Assembly: GCA_029251475.1 (NCBI GenBank)
Contig: JAQXDF010000025.1
Coordinates: 1 to 49,297 of the forward strand
DNA length: 49,297 nt
DNA from: Rickettsiaceae bacterium
GTDB lineage: Bacteria > Pseudomonadota > Alphaproteobacteria > Rickettsiales > Rickettsiaceae
Reading direction: 5' to 3'
Both the position numbers and the translations under genes were made by a program. A model generated the notes under the pieces. It saw nothing but the letters and a program-made list of their open reading frames with translations, had not been told where the DNA came from and did no database searches. The stretch's first letter is position 1. Each line of letters begins with the position of its first letter. This document shows, one piece after another, positions 27,260 through 35,431 of this stretch.

Positions 27260-27688
27260 TTATTGCAGTTTTTTTCTCATGAAATACATTTTGGCATTTT
27301 TCTGGAAACCGCTTCTTACAAACTCTACTTCAAATCCGTGTTTTTCATAAAATGGCCTAGCTTCGAACTCCATAGTGTTTACAGCCATAAACAAGCAATC
27401 TCTTGAACGCGCAAGCTCTTCAGCCTTTTGCATTAACTCAGTTCCATACCCCTTGCTTCTATGTTCCTTTGGTACAAATAGAATGTCAATGTAAAAGCAA
27501 CCATAATAATGATATCCCGAAATTCCAGCTTGAAATTCATCCTGGTCATTCTCTATTACGAAAGAAAATGCTGAATCAGACTGCCCTATTCCCAGCTTCT
27601 CGTAAGCGTTATGCTTCAAACCCTCCAGAATTATTTTTTGACAATCTGTGTTTATTTCTTTTTGGTAGATAATGATATTATTGCTCAT
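27260..27688 (-). CDS. GNAT-family N-acetyltransferase
   Basis: A 142-residue GNAT-fold acetyltransferase. The acetyl-CoA binding motif A is in IDILFVPKEHRSKGYGTELMQKAEELA (R-x-x-G-x-G, about 75-95), followed by NTMEFEARPFYEKHGFEVEF, a classic motif B with the F-Y-x-x-x-GF signature. The substrate cannot be deduced. It begins 6 bp after the stop of the small hypothetical gene 27694-28161 on the same strand and may share its transcript. Confidence 0.85.
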   Translation of the reverse strand: MSNNIIIYQKEINTDCQKIILEGLKHNAYEKLGIGQSDSAFSFVIENDQDEFQAGISGYHYYGCFYIDILFVPKEHRSKGYGTELMQKAEELARSRDCLFMAVNTMEFEARPFYEKHGFEVEFVRSGFQKNAKMYFMRKKLQ

Positions 27689-27693
27689 ATATT

Positions 27694-28161
27694 TTAACTA
27701 TGATCTGATAGGCAATAATAACTATCACCTAATACGCACTTCACAGACTCATCGCTATGCGTTGCAACTGGAGTATCATTTGCTTCGCTGCCACAACTAC
27801 TAACAAAATCAGGTGATATTGGCGAGGGCGAGGGCACAGACACTATTATCATTCCTGGCTCTCCATCCGGCAAAGTTAAATCACTTAAAGGGCTCTTAGG
27901 ACCCAAGCCCCTATCTAGGTCACTTGGTATGGATGCTGTATTCGTATCTTCAGGGACAAGGGGAGCTGAAATATTATCTTCAGCCCCATTTTCTTCATCC
28001 TTAGCAGCAGCTGCAATTCCACCTATCGATATATCGTTACCTAGCAAGTCACCTGGTAATTCTATATTTTTAGCTCCCCAGCTATGATATAGCTTTACTA
28101 GGCCAATACTAACCCCTAGTAATAGTGGTACTTGTAAGTGAACGGGGACTTTTGCTAACAT
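27694..28161 (-). CDS. Hypothetical protein overlapping the coiled-coil gene
   Basis: The 155-residue product is not recognised. It has a short hydrophobic N-terminal segment (about residues 6-24, VHLQVPLLLGVSIGLVKLY) that could be a membrane anchor or uncleaved signal, and the rest is low-complexity, rich in Pro, Ser, Asp and Gly, and acidic. Three cysteines lie in the last 35 residues (SSCGSE, KCVLGDSYYC). Its ATG lies inside the end of the coiled-coil gene (7-bp overlap), which implies coupled translation and a shared role with that protein. The match of composition to a surface or secreted protein is only suggestive. Confidence 0.6.
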   Translation of the reverse strand: MLAKVPVHLQVPLLLGVSIGLVKLYHSWGAKNIELPGDLLGNDISIGGIAAAAKDEENGAEDNISAPLVPEDTNTASIPSDLDRGLGPKSPLSDLTLPDGEPGMIIVSVPSPSPISPDFVSSCGSEANDTPVATHSDESVKCVLGDSYYCLSDHS

Positions 28162-29270
28162 GACACTTCATCTAATACGTCTTCGCCTAAAACCTCAACC
28201 TCCATTTCTTGGTTATTATCTGACACTATTGTCTCAGTGCTGCTTGCAAATAAACTTTTTAAATAACCACCCACTCCTGGAGCGTCTGTTTTTGCCTCAA
28301 CTTTTTTTACCTCGACAGCATCAATCTTATCAAAACCATTCTCAAAAGCCTCCTCTGCGGCCTTCTCTTTCGCTATTTTAGCCGCCGCCTCTTCTGCAGC
28401 TTTCTCTTTTGCAATTTTAGCCGCCGCCTTTTCAGAGGATAACTTGGCTGCTTGCTTTTCGACTACCTCAAGTTTCTTAAGTAGTTTTTCATTTTCTTGT
28501 TGAGCCTTTGCTACTTTTTTCTTTTCCGCATCATGCGCTTGATTAACCCTAGCATTTTCTTTTTCTGCAGTAAGAGACTTATTTTTTTCAGAAACAAGAT
28601 CTTTTTTTGCTTTTTCAGCCTCCTTATTGGATGCTTTGATTTCTTGCTTTAACTTATCTGCCTCTAGATTTTTTTCTTGAAGTTGCTCTTCTAACTTCTT
28701 TACCCCTTTTTCTAGCTTAGCCTTTTCTTGCTTTACTTCCTTAAGATTTTCTTTCAGTTTTTCTTGCGCATTACTTTTTTCCTGAAGATCTTTCGATTGA
28801 TGCTTAGCTACCTGCTTTACCTCTTCAAGTTCTTGCGTTAGAGATATTTTCTTTGCTATTTCAGCCTTCATTTGCTCTTTATGCTTTTCTTTATATTCTA
28901 TTGTTTCTTTTTTAACTATATCTAACTCCTGCCTTAATCTTGTGTTATCAAGACTTTTTTCTTGAGCGATTTTTGAGGCTAATTTTTTTTCACTTACAGC
29001 GGCCTTTTCTGAGTCCTGAAGGTCTTTTATTGTGGACTTTAACTTGATATTTTCGTTTCTAACATCCTTGGCAGCTTCTTCAACAGCCTCTCTTGTAGAA
29101 ATCTCTTTTTCCTTTTCTTGTCGGACTTGCGCTAGCTCTTTTTTAGCCTCTTGCAATGAGACCTTCAACTTTTCCTTTTTTGCAGCCTTATCATCTACTA
29201 AAATCTCTGAAGGTAAAGCGGCACTATTACTTGCATTATTTTTAAAATTAACAGATTTGTTTTTACTCAT
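28155..29270 (-). CDS. Long coiled-coil protein
   Basis: The 371-residue protein is almost wholly charged helix from about residue 30 to 310, with heptad-like spacing of Leu/Ala and dense Lys/Glu, e.g. ENLKEVKQEKAKLEKGVKKLEEQL. Near 285-310 a 13-residue unit, AAAKIAKEKAAEE, is repeated at DNA and protein level. The N-terminus (KNKSVNFKNNASNSAALPSE) and the acidic C-terminus (EMEVEVLGEDVLDEVSC) are not coiled. No signal peptide or membrane segment is seen. It could be a cytoskeletal-like scaffold or a secreted host-interaction protein. Matches to coiled-coil families would be compositional, so I give no family name. It lies just downstream of the HU/IHF-like gene. Confidence 0.75.
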   Translation of the reverse strand: MSKNKSVNFKNNASNSAALPSEILVDDKAAKKEKLKVSLQEAKKELAQVRQEKEKEISTREAVEEAAKDVRNENIKLKSTIKDLQDSEKAAVSEKKLASKIAQEKSLDNTRLRQELDIVKKETIEYKEKHKEQMKAEIAKKISLTQELEEVKQVAKHQSKDLQEKSNAQEKLKENLKEVKQEKAKLEKGVKKLEEQLQEKNLEADKLKQEIKASNKEAEKAKKDLVSEKNKSLTAEKENARVNQAHDAEKKKVAKAQQENEKLLKKLEVVEKQAAKLSSEKAAAKIAKEKAAEEAAAKIAKEKAAEEAFENGFDKIDAVEVKKVEAKTDAPGVGGYLKSLFASSTETIVSDNNQEMEVEVLGEDVLDEVSC

Positions 29271-29285
29271 ATTAATTACTCCATT

Positions 29286-29537
29286 TTATTTATTTAAGGA
29301 TTGCTGTACATTTTTAGACATGCGATAATAAATACTATTATAGTACTCATCTCTATCTGCATATTTTCTCTTACGAACCGAGAGGCTGCCAAAGCCCCGG
29401 ACTTCCACTCTATTGCCTTTAGCCAGCTCGTCTTTAATATAATTCAAGGTGCAATCTATAGCGTTTTTTGCATCCTCTTGAGTAAGATAACCAAGCTTCG
29501 TCGAAAGAGTTTCTAATAAATCTTTTTTTGTTGCCAT
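29286..29537 (-). CDS. HU/IHF-family DNA-binding protein with shortened arm
   Basis: An 83-residue member of the bacterial histone-like family. The N-terminal helix pair (KKDLLETLSTKLGYLTQEDAKNAIDCTLNYIKDELAKGNRVEVRGFGSLSVRKRK) is canonical. The DNA-intercalating beta arm, usually with a conserved RNPKTGE, and the final helix with HFKPGK are replaced by YADRDEYYNSIYYRMSKNVQ. The DNA-bending proline of the arm is therefore missing. It may bend DNA less or act as a dimerisation partner of another HU/IHF subunit. Gene lies between sppA (8 bp) and the coiled-coil gene (15 bp), probably one transcript. Confidence 0.8.
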   Translation of the reverse strand: MATKKDLLETLSTKLGYLTQEDAKNAIDCTLNYIKDELAKGNRVEVRGFGSLSVRKRKYADRDEYYNSIYYRMSKNVQQSLNK

Positions 29538-29545
29538 ATCTATAC

Positions 29546-30469
29546 TTAAATCATTGATTTTAAGCCCTTAAAGCTTGTTGTAAAAAAACTGGAAATACTA
29601 CCTTGTAAATCTTCTAACAAAATATCTAGTAATTTTTCACGCTTTTTCAAACGCACATCAACTACTTCTATGTTTTCAGATATGCCTTTGTTTTTCCAAA
29701 GCCACTCTATTGCAGTATCCTCATCACCTATTGCATCAATTAACTTAAGTTTCAATGCTTGACGACCAGAATAAATACGACCATCTGCTAAGATTTTGAC
29801 ATCCTTAGGTTTCAGCTTTCTTCTTTTGGCTACAATCTCTATGAAATAATTATATACGTCATGAATACTATCCATAGTTGCTTCTCTAGCTTCTTCAGTT
29901 AGCTCTTCCATAGGGTTTGGATTAGCCTTTAATTCACCTGATTTAAAACTATTAAATTTTATACCAAGCTTCTCCGCTAGCTTTGTAATCTCTGGTGTTT
30001 GCATAATGACTCCAATAGACCCTGTTATGGTCCCATTATGGGCAATGACATAATCCCCCGCAAGAGCAGCTAGATAACCACCTGATGCTGCTACTGACTC
30101 CATCACAACGACCACAGGCTTTTCCACAGAAAGTTTGCGCAAAGAGTTATATAGCATTTCAGATCCAACAACGCTTCCACCGGGCGAGTTAACATGAACA
30201 ATAACAGCTTTGATATCCTTATCCTTTGCTAAAGAGTCAATTCTTCTTACGCGATCCATATCATCTAAAATCATATCATCTATTTTTATAGATGCTATAT
30301 ACTCAGAGTCCGTAGAGAATGATTTTTTATTTATATTCTTTTTGCCCAATAATAACCCCCCTCCTCCTAAAATCATTAGACCTATCAATCCAATTGAAAT
30401 TAACTTCCATCTGGCAAGATGAGACTTGTTTCTTTTTCTTTCTATTAGGTAATCGGGGGAAATGTTCAT
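29546..30469 (-). CDS. sppA: Signal peptide peptidase SppA (short, 36K-type)
   Basis: Inner-membrane serine protease of family S49 that degrades cleaved signal peptides. A membrane segment (about residues 24-42) precedes a periplasmic domain with VIVHVNSPGGSVVGSE, the nucleophile Ser in VVMESVAASGGYLAALAGD (about 125-143), and the catalytic Lys in RIYSGRQALKLKLIDAIGDE (about 230-245). The 307 residues correspond to the short type that forms octamers from single domains. The ATG overlaps the smpB stop by 1 bp (TAATG). Confidence 0.93.
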   Translation of the reverse strand: MNISPDYLIERKRNKSHLARWKLISIGLIGLMILGGGGLLLGKKNINKKSFSTDSEYIASIKIDDMILDDMDRVRRIDSLAKDKDIKAVIVHVNSPGGSVVGSEMLYNSLRKLSVEKPVVVVMESVAASGGYLAALAGDYVIAHNGTITGSIGVIMQTPEITKLAEKLGIKFNSFKSGELKANPNPMEELTEEAREATMDSIHDVYNYFIEIVAKRRKLKPKDVKILADGRIYSGRQALKLKLIDAIGDEDTAIEWLWKNKGISENIEVVDVRLKKREKLLDILLEDLQGSISSFFTTSFKGLKSMI

Positions 30470-30930
30470 TAGTTTTTATCTCTCATTAAACGACCTTGGT
30501 CTCTTTTCCAATCTTTTTCTTTAATAGTTTGGCGCTTGTCATGTTGCTTTTTACCTTTAGCCAACCCCAGCTCTACTTTGATCATATTTTTTTTATTAAA
30601 ATACATCGATAATGCAACTAAAGTGCATCCCTTCAGTTTTATTTTACCAAATATTTTTTGCAATTCTCGCTTATGAAGAAGCAATTTTCTTGGACGGCGT
30701 GTCATATGGTTAAAACGATTAGCCTTTTCGTATTCTGCGATGTGGCAATTATACAAAAAAAGCTCGCCTTTCTCTATTGCCGCATGGGAATCTGTTATAG
30801 CAACATTATTTCCTCTAATAGATTTTACTTCACTACCAGCTAGAACTATCCCTACCTCAAGTCTTTCTTCAATAAAATATTCAAACAAGGCTCGTTTGTT
30901 TTGAGCCACTACTTTTTTATACTCAGACAT
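30469..30930 (-). CDS. smpB: SsrA-binding protein SmpB
   Basis: Partner of tmRNA in trans-translation, rescuing stalled ribosomes. The 153 residues show KKVVAQNKRALFEYFI, the conserved LAGSEVKSIR, FLYNCHIAEYEKA and RPRKLLLHKREL, and end with the basic tail KGKKQHDKRQTIKEKDWKRD that inserts in the mRNA channel. It overlaps dapA upstream by 8 bp and sppA downstream by 1 bp. The tmRNA gene ssrA is not in the window. Confidence 0.97.
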   Translation of the reverse strand: MSEYKKVVAQNKRALFEYFIEERLEVGIVLAGSEVKSIRGNNVAITDSHAAIEKGELFLYNCHIAEYEKANRFNHMTRRPRKLLLHKRELQKIFGKIKLKGCTLVALSMYFNKKNMIKVELGLAKGKKQHDKRQTIKEKDWKRDQGRLMRDKN

Positions 30931-31807
30931 TATTTTCCATTGTTAATAATTCTTTCATACTCTCATCTATTTCTGCTCTGTTGCTTGCAGAAGGAAGGGT
31001 CAGTGGCAAGCGAATCTCTAAGCCACATAGACCCATTTTAGCTGCAGCGTATTTAACTCCTATTGGGTTACTTTCTGAATACATCATTGAAAAGAAAGGG
31101 TAAAATTTTTGCAACAAAGTACGAGCCTCTATCAAATCTCCTTTATTCCACAAATTATCAATCTTTTTATATAATTTAGGAAAAAGATTAGACACTACTG
31201 AAACGCAACCAGAGCCACTATTTGCTTTATAAGATAATACGCTTGGATCATTCCCCGTCATCATCGTTATATTTCCCATATGCGGCAAGAGACGCAAAGG
31301 TTTATCTAGATCGCTAGTTGCATCTTTGATAGAAGCTATGTTATTTAGCTTTCCAATCTCTAGCAAGGTACTATCAGAAAAATCACAAGCAGTCCTAACT
31401 GGATGAATATACACCATAAGCGGAACTGTGCTGGCCTCGTTAATTGCTTTATAATGCAAAATAAGTCCTGATTGTTCTGGCCTCACATAATGTGGAGCTG
31501 TGCACATTATACTGTCAACTCCTAGCTCGCACAAGGCTTTGACCTTGGCTGTAGCCTCTAAAGTGCTAACAGCATTCATACCTGAGATAACAGATATTCT
31601 TTTATCAGCATATCTTACTGACTCTGTAATTAATTCATAATACTCAGATTCCGATAAGCTACTACCCTCGCCTGTCGACCCTGCTATTACTACTGCATTT
31701 ATTTTTGCTTCAATTTGCTTGTCCAATAATTTATGTAAAGCAGCGAAGTCTATCTTTCCATTATCAAATGGTGTGATTAGAGCGGTAATTATTCCTTTAA
31801 ATATCAT
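30923..31807 (-). CDS. dapA: 4-hydroxy-tetrahydrodipicolinate synthase
   Basis: First committed enzyme of the DAP/lysine pathway, condensing pyruvate with aspartate semialdehyde. The 294-residue TIM barrel has GIITALITPF at the start, VIAGSTGEGSSLSESE (pyruvate-binding T-G-E), the catalytic Tyr in MVYIHPVRT (about 135) and the Schiff-base Lys in IASIKDATSD (about 163). The Tyr segment is usually YNVPGRT; here it is YIHPVRT, a small deviation. It overlaps ilvE by 4 bp (ATGA) and smpB by 8 bp, in a tight operon. Confidence 0.95.
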   Translation of the reverse strand: MIFKGIITALITPFDNGKIDFAALHKLLDKQIEAKINAVVIAGSTGEGSSLSESEYYELITESVRYADKRISVISGMNAVSTLEATAKVKALCELGVDSIMCTAPHYVRPEQSGLILHYKAINEASTVPLMVYIHPVRTACDFSDSTLLEIGKLNNIASIKDATSDLDKPLRLLPHMGNITMMTGNDPSVLSYKANSGSGCVSVVSNLFPKLYKKIDNLWNKGDLIEARTLLQKFYPFFSMMYSESNPIGVKYAAAKMGLCGLEIRLPLTLPSASNRAEIDESMKELLTMENNV

Positions 31808-32679
31808 AATGTTTTTCCTACAGTTTTTGCATATTCCTGTTGTAAGATAAAGAGCGTTTTATCATTAGTAAACTCTAAAGTTTTATCTCCTGTAAAAATA
31901 GATGACACACCTCTTATTTCAGCAGAAGTTCCTGTTGCAAAACATGAATCATACTTAGAAAGATCCTCAAGCGAAATTCGCTCTTCTTTTACCTTCATAC
32001 CTATATCATGTGCTATTTGCATGATAGTTTGCCTAGTTATGCCATTTAAAAAACGATCAGCAATAGGAGTAACTAGCTCGCCCTCTCTAGAAAAAAATAT
32101 ATTAGTTGTTGTACATTCAGCAACACTTCCGAATGAATCTAGCAATAATGCATCATCATAGCCTTGATCTTGAGCCAATTTTTGTGAAATACCCAACATC
32201 GCATAATGCGTAGAAGACTTAGCCTGCACCGGAATAGCATCGGAAGAAATTTTTCTCCATGGGCTTAACCACAATCTCAATCCTTTACGAAACTTTGGAT
32301 TAGATTCCTGCGCCAAGATTAATAAATTAGTAGTTAGCACTGGATTATATGCACCAAGAGATTCAGCGCCACGCCATATAAGAGGCCTTATATAAGCATT
32401 TTTTAGCTTGTTTTTTTGTAAAAGATCTATAGTAGCTTTTTCAATCTGATTTACAGAATACTCAACTTCTAAGTGCATTTTTTTGGCAGACTCTAGAAGA
32501 CGCTTTGTATGCTCTCTTAATTTAAAAACTTTCCCCTCATAGGCTCTCTCTCCCTCAAACACTGCTCCGGAATAATGCAAGCTATGAGTCAGCACATGAA
32601 TATACGCTTTATCCCAAGGAATCATTTGTCCATTTATCCAAATATATTCTGATAATTTATCTGCTTCATTCCAATCCAT
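31804..32679 (-). CDS. ilvE: Branched-chain amino acid aminotransferase
   Basis: A fold-type IV PLP enzyme for reversible transamination of Leu, Ile and Val. The product, about 291 residues, has the conserved IHVLTHSLHYSGAVFEGERAY (about 27-47), PLP Lys in VQAKSSTHYAMLG (about residue 160), and AECTTTNIFF plus NGITRQTIMQIA further on. I chose the ATG at 32679 with GGAG at good spacing; a GTG at 32700 would add seven residues. It heads the ilvE-dapA-smpB-sppA run. Since the window shows no other branched-chain synthesis genes, it may mainly recycle host-derived amino groups. Confidence 0.9.
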   Translation of the reverse strand: MDWNEADKLSEYIWINGQMIPWDKAYIHVLTHSLHYSGAVFEGERAYEGKVFKLREHTKRLLESAKKMHLEVEYSVNQIEKATIDLLQKNKLKNAYIRPLIWRGAESLGAYNPVLTTNLLILAQESNPKFRKGLRLWLSPWRKISSDAIPVQAKSSTHYAMLGISQKLAQDQGYDDALLLDSFGSVAECTTTNIFFSREGELVTPIADRFLNGITRQTIMQIAHDIGMKVKEERISLEDLSKYDSCFATGTSAEIRGVSSIFTGDKTLEFTNDKTLFILQQEYAKTVGKTL

Positions 32680-32700
32680 AACATTACTCCATAAAAGCAC

Positions 32701-32729
32701 TAGTCAATTTTTCTAATTACTATTATAAT
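32701..32729 (+). promoter_or_regulatory. Candidate promoter of the two-component operon
   Basis: TATAAT at 32724-32729, a perfect -10, with TAGTCA 17 bp upstream as a weak -35 (4 of 6). It is 30 bp before the response-regulator ATG, which has an AAGGA ribosome-binding site. Confidence 0.4.
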
Positions 32730-32758
32730 CAAAGTATCAACCATAAGGATAGATACAT

Positions 32759-33427
32759 ATGAATCATATTTTAATAGTAGATGATGATAGCAGAATATTG
32801 AAGCTTTTGAAAAAGTTTCTTTCACAAAGTGGTTATTTAGTTTCCACTAGTAACTCTGCCACAGAGGCTATTAACTTACTAAGCAATTTTTCGTATGATT
32901 TAATCATTCTAGATGTAATGATGCCAGAAGTAACTGGACCAGAGTTTGCTAGGCAGATCAAAGATAGTGGAAGCGTTATGCCGATAGTGATGCTTACGGC
33001 TCTATCCGAGCCAGAAGACAAAATAAAAGGACTAGAATCTGGAGCTAACGACTACATTACAAAGCCGTTTGAACCGCGCGAACTATTACTTCGTATAAAT
33101 AATTTAATCAACTCACACAGCCTACATAAAAAAGAGCAAGAACTAGTTATGTTTGGCAACAACCGCTATAACCTGATTACAAAAGAACTTGTCAAAGACG
33201 ATGCCATCATCAAACTTAGCTCTTCTGAATCAAAACTTCTAGACTCTCTTCTAGATTCAGCAAACCAGGTTATTTCTAGAGAAGAGCTGGCGCAAAAGAC
33301 AGGTACAACCAACCCTCGCTCAATAGACGTGCAAATAGTCAGGCTAAGAAGCAAGATTGAAAACGATCCTAAAACTCCTCAGTTTTTAAAAACCATACGT
33401 AGTAAGGGATATGTTCTCTATACCTAA
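32759..33427 (+). CDS. OmpR/PhoB-family response regulator
   Basis: The 222-residue protein has a receiver domain with the acidic pocket D8-D10, phosphoacceptor Asp52 in LIILDVMMP, and the switch Lys in YITKPFEPREL (about 100), followed by a winged-helix DNA-binding domain (about 130-222) with ISREELAQ, RSIDVQIVRLRSKIE and TIRSKGYVLYT. It overlaps the histidine kinase gene by 17 bp, so they are partners. The family controls envelope and stress genes; this one's regulon is unknown. Few two-component systems remain in Rickettsiales, so its retention is notable. Confidence 0.9.
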   Translation: MNHILIVDDDSRILKLLKKFLSQSGYLVSTSNSATEAINLLSNFSYDLIILDVMMPEVTGPEFARQIKDSGSVMPIVMLTALSEPEDKIKGLESGANDYITKPFEPRELLLRINNLINSHSLHKKEQELVMFGNNRYNLITKELVKDDAIIKLSSSESKLLDSLLDSANQVISREELAQKTGTTNPRSIDVQIVRLRSKIENDPKTPQFLKTIRSKGYVLYT

Positions 33428-34745
33428 ATTTATAAAGAAAATCTTGTTACCAAGAAGCTTGCTAACAAGATTTATGCTGATAATAATTATCCCGACTTTA
33501 ATTGGGCAATTATTAGCTGTATATTTATTCTACCAGAGACATTGGTACAACGTATCTCAACACACAGGAGAGCTAGTTGCAACCGAGATATCATCGCTTC
33601 TAAATATAGAAAATTATGAAGATCAACCAAACCAAACACACAGTTATCTTGATTTGGATTATGAATTCATACCTAATACAAACTTGCCAGAATCTAATGG
33701 AAAATACATTGAAGAGCTAGAAATATTCAAAAGAATTCTGATGTCTAAAATTGGGCAGGAAGGCGTATTTTTTGTTGATGATAGCAACCGAGTGGAATTA
33801 TATCTACAAATTGGTCGTGACCTACTAAAAATCAAATTACCATATAAATCCTTGTTAAATCCGACTACTTATATTTTTGTAATATGGATTATAGCACTTA
33901 CTATTTTATTATTATCTGTTTCTTTGATTTTTTCCAAGAACCAAATTAAATCTATTATTGATCTTACTAATGCCGCTGAAAACTATGGGCGAGGAGAAGA
34001 ACTATATAATTACAAACCATCTGGATCAAAAGAAATTCGCAAAGCTGGCATTGCATTTTTAAAAATGAAAGATCGTATCGAACGTCAAGCAACCAAGCGC
34101 ACACAAATGCTTGCAATGATATCACATGATTTAAAAACCCCCTTAACTCGCATGAAGCTTCAAGTCGAGATGATGCCTGACTCAGAAGAAAAAGAAGACT
34201 TCCAACAAGATATTCAAAGCATGCAGCATATGATGCTATCTTATTTAGATTTCGCAAGGGGAGAAGGTGGAGAAGATTTTCAAACAATAGATGTAAATCA
34301 ATGGCTCAATCAATATATTACAAAAAAATGGGCCCAGCATAATATACAAGTTAATGTAAATGAAGAGCCTATTTTGGTACAAATTAAGCCCCATTCATTT
34401 GAAAGAGCAATAGCCAACCTCATTAGCAATGCTCTAAAATATTCCACACAAATTATAATTTCTTTATATTCAAAAAATACTAACGCCCTTCTTATAATAG
34501 AAGATAATGGATTAGGAATAAAAGAAGAAGATAGAAAACTAGTGTTCAAGCCTTTTTATAGAGTAGACAAATCTAGGTCTATTGATCATTGCGCAAGCGT
34601 GGGTCTTGGACTTGCTATAACAAAAGAAATTATAAATGGACATTATGGAAATATCACTCTAGATAATAGTCCAACCTTAAAAGGTTTGCTTGTTAAAATT
34701 CAACTTCCTATAAAAACTAATTACAATGAACATACTAAAAAATAA
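33411..34745 (+). CDS. EnvZ-like sensor histidine kinase
   Basis: The 444 residues contain two membrane segments (about 21-41 and 154-174) enclosing a periplasmic sensor domain of about 110 residues, a HAMP linker, the phosphoaccepting His239 in LAMISHDLKTPLTRMKLQ (H-box), the ATP-binding N-box in ANLISNALKYS, then EDNGLGI and the G-box SVGLGLAI. The short periplasmic domain does not reveal the signal. The ATG at 33411 lies within the regulator's last codons. uppS follows 5 bp after its stop. Confidence 0.9.
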   Translation: MFSIPKFIKKILLPRSLLTRFMLIIIIPTLIGQLLAVYLFYQRHWYNVSQHTGELVATEISSLLNIENYEDQPNQTHSYLDLDYEFIPNTNLPESNGKYIEELEIFKRILMSKIGQEGVFFVDDSNRVELYLQIGRDLLKIKLPYKSLLNPTTYIFVIWIIALTILLLSVSLIFSKNQIKSIIDLTNAAENYGRGEELYNYKPSGSKEIRKAGIAFLKMKDRIERQATKRTQMLAMISHDLKTPLTRMKLQVEMMPDSEEKEDFQQDIQSMQHMMLSYLDFARGEGGEDFQTIDVNQWLNQYITKKWAQHNIQVNVNEEPILVQIKPHSFERAIANLISNALKYSTQIIISLYSKNTNALLIIEDNGLGIKEEDRKLVFKPFYRVDKSRSIDHCASVGLGLAITKEIINGHYGNITLDNSPTLKGLLVKIQLPIKTNYNEHTKK

Positions 34746-34750
34746 TCACA

Positions 34751-35431
34751 ATGTATAATATGAACCACTTAGCTATAATAATGGATGGCAACGCTCGCTG
34801 GGCAAACCAACACAACATTACCAAAGCCCAAGGGCATAAAAAAGGCGCTGAAACACTAAAATCTCTACTGCCAGCCGCATCAAAACTTGGCATAAAATAC
34901 TTAACTCTCTATGCGTTCTCTTCTGAAAATTGGCAGCGCCCTGCAAGCGAAGTGTCTATACTTATCGACCTGCTATGTCACTATATTAAAAATGAGATCA
35001 ACACTCTTGCTAAACACCAAATTAAGCTCAAGGTAATTGGTGATTTAAGTAAATTATCACCTACCGTGCAAAAAAATATCAATGACGCTGTTGAGGCTAC
35101 CAAAAATTGTACGAAAATGACTGCAACCATTGCGTTTAGTTATGGAAGCCGAGATGAAATCTTGCATGCGTGCCAACAAGCAATAGATTCTGGTGTTAAG
35201 ACTATAACCGAAAAAGACTTTTCTAGTTTTCTATACGACCCAGAAATGCCTGATGTTGATTTACTTATACGAACAAGTGGTGTATATAGAATAAGTAACT
35301 TTTTATTGTGGCAATCAGCTTATGCAGAATTATATTTTTCAAAAAAATTCTGGCCCGATTTTAATGAAGAGGATTTAGTAGAAGCTTTGGAAGATTATTC
35401 ACAAAGACAAAGAACTTTTGGTGGTAGATGA
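34751..35431 (+). CDS. uppS: Isoprenyl (undecaprenyl) diphosphate synthase
   Basis: A cis-prenyltransferase that builds the C55 lipid carrier for peptidoglycan and O-antigen precursors. The 226 residues have the catalytic Asp in AIIMDGNARWA (about residue 12), GHKKGAETL, the TLYAFSSENWQRP motif, and FLLWQSAYAELYF. The usual RTGGEQRISNF is RTSGVYRISNF, changing two residues of the diphosphate-binding loop. The gene overlaps cdsA by 4 bp (ATGA). Confidence 0.93.
   Translation: MYNMNHLAIIMDGNARWANQHNITKAQGHKKGAETLKSLLPAASKLGIKYLTLYAFSSENWQRPASEVSILIDLLCHYIKNEINTLAKHQIKLKVIGDLSKLSPTVQKNINDAVEATKNCTKMTATIAFSYGSRDEILHACQQAIDSGVKTITEKDFSSFLYDPEMPDVDLLIRTSGVYRISNFLLWQSAYAELYFSKKFWPDFNEEDLVEALEDYSQRQRTFGGR

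Noticed and set aside
33967-34287. 106-codon antisense ORF in the histidine kinase gene
   Set aside because: Leu/Ser-rich shadow of the H-box region; the sense frame is clearly the gene.
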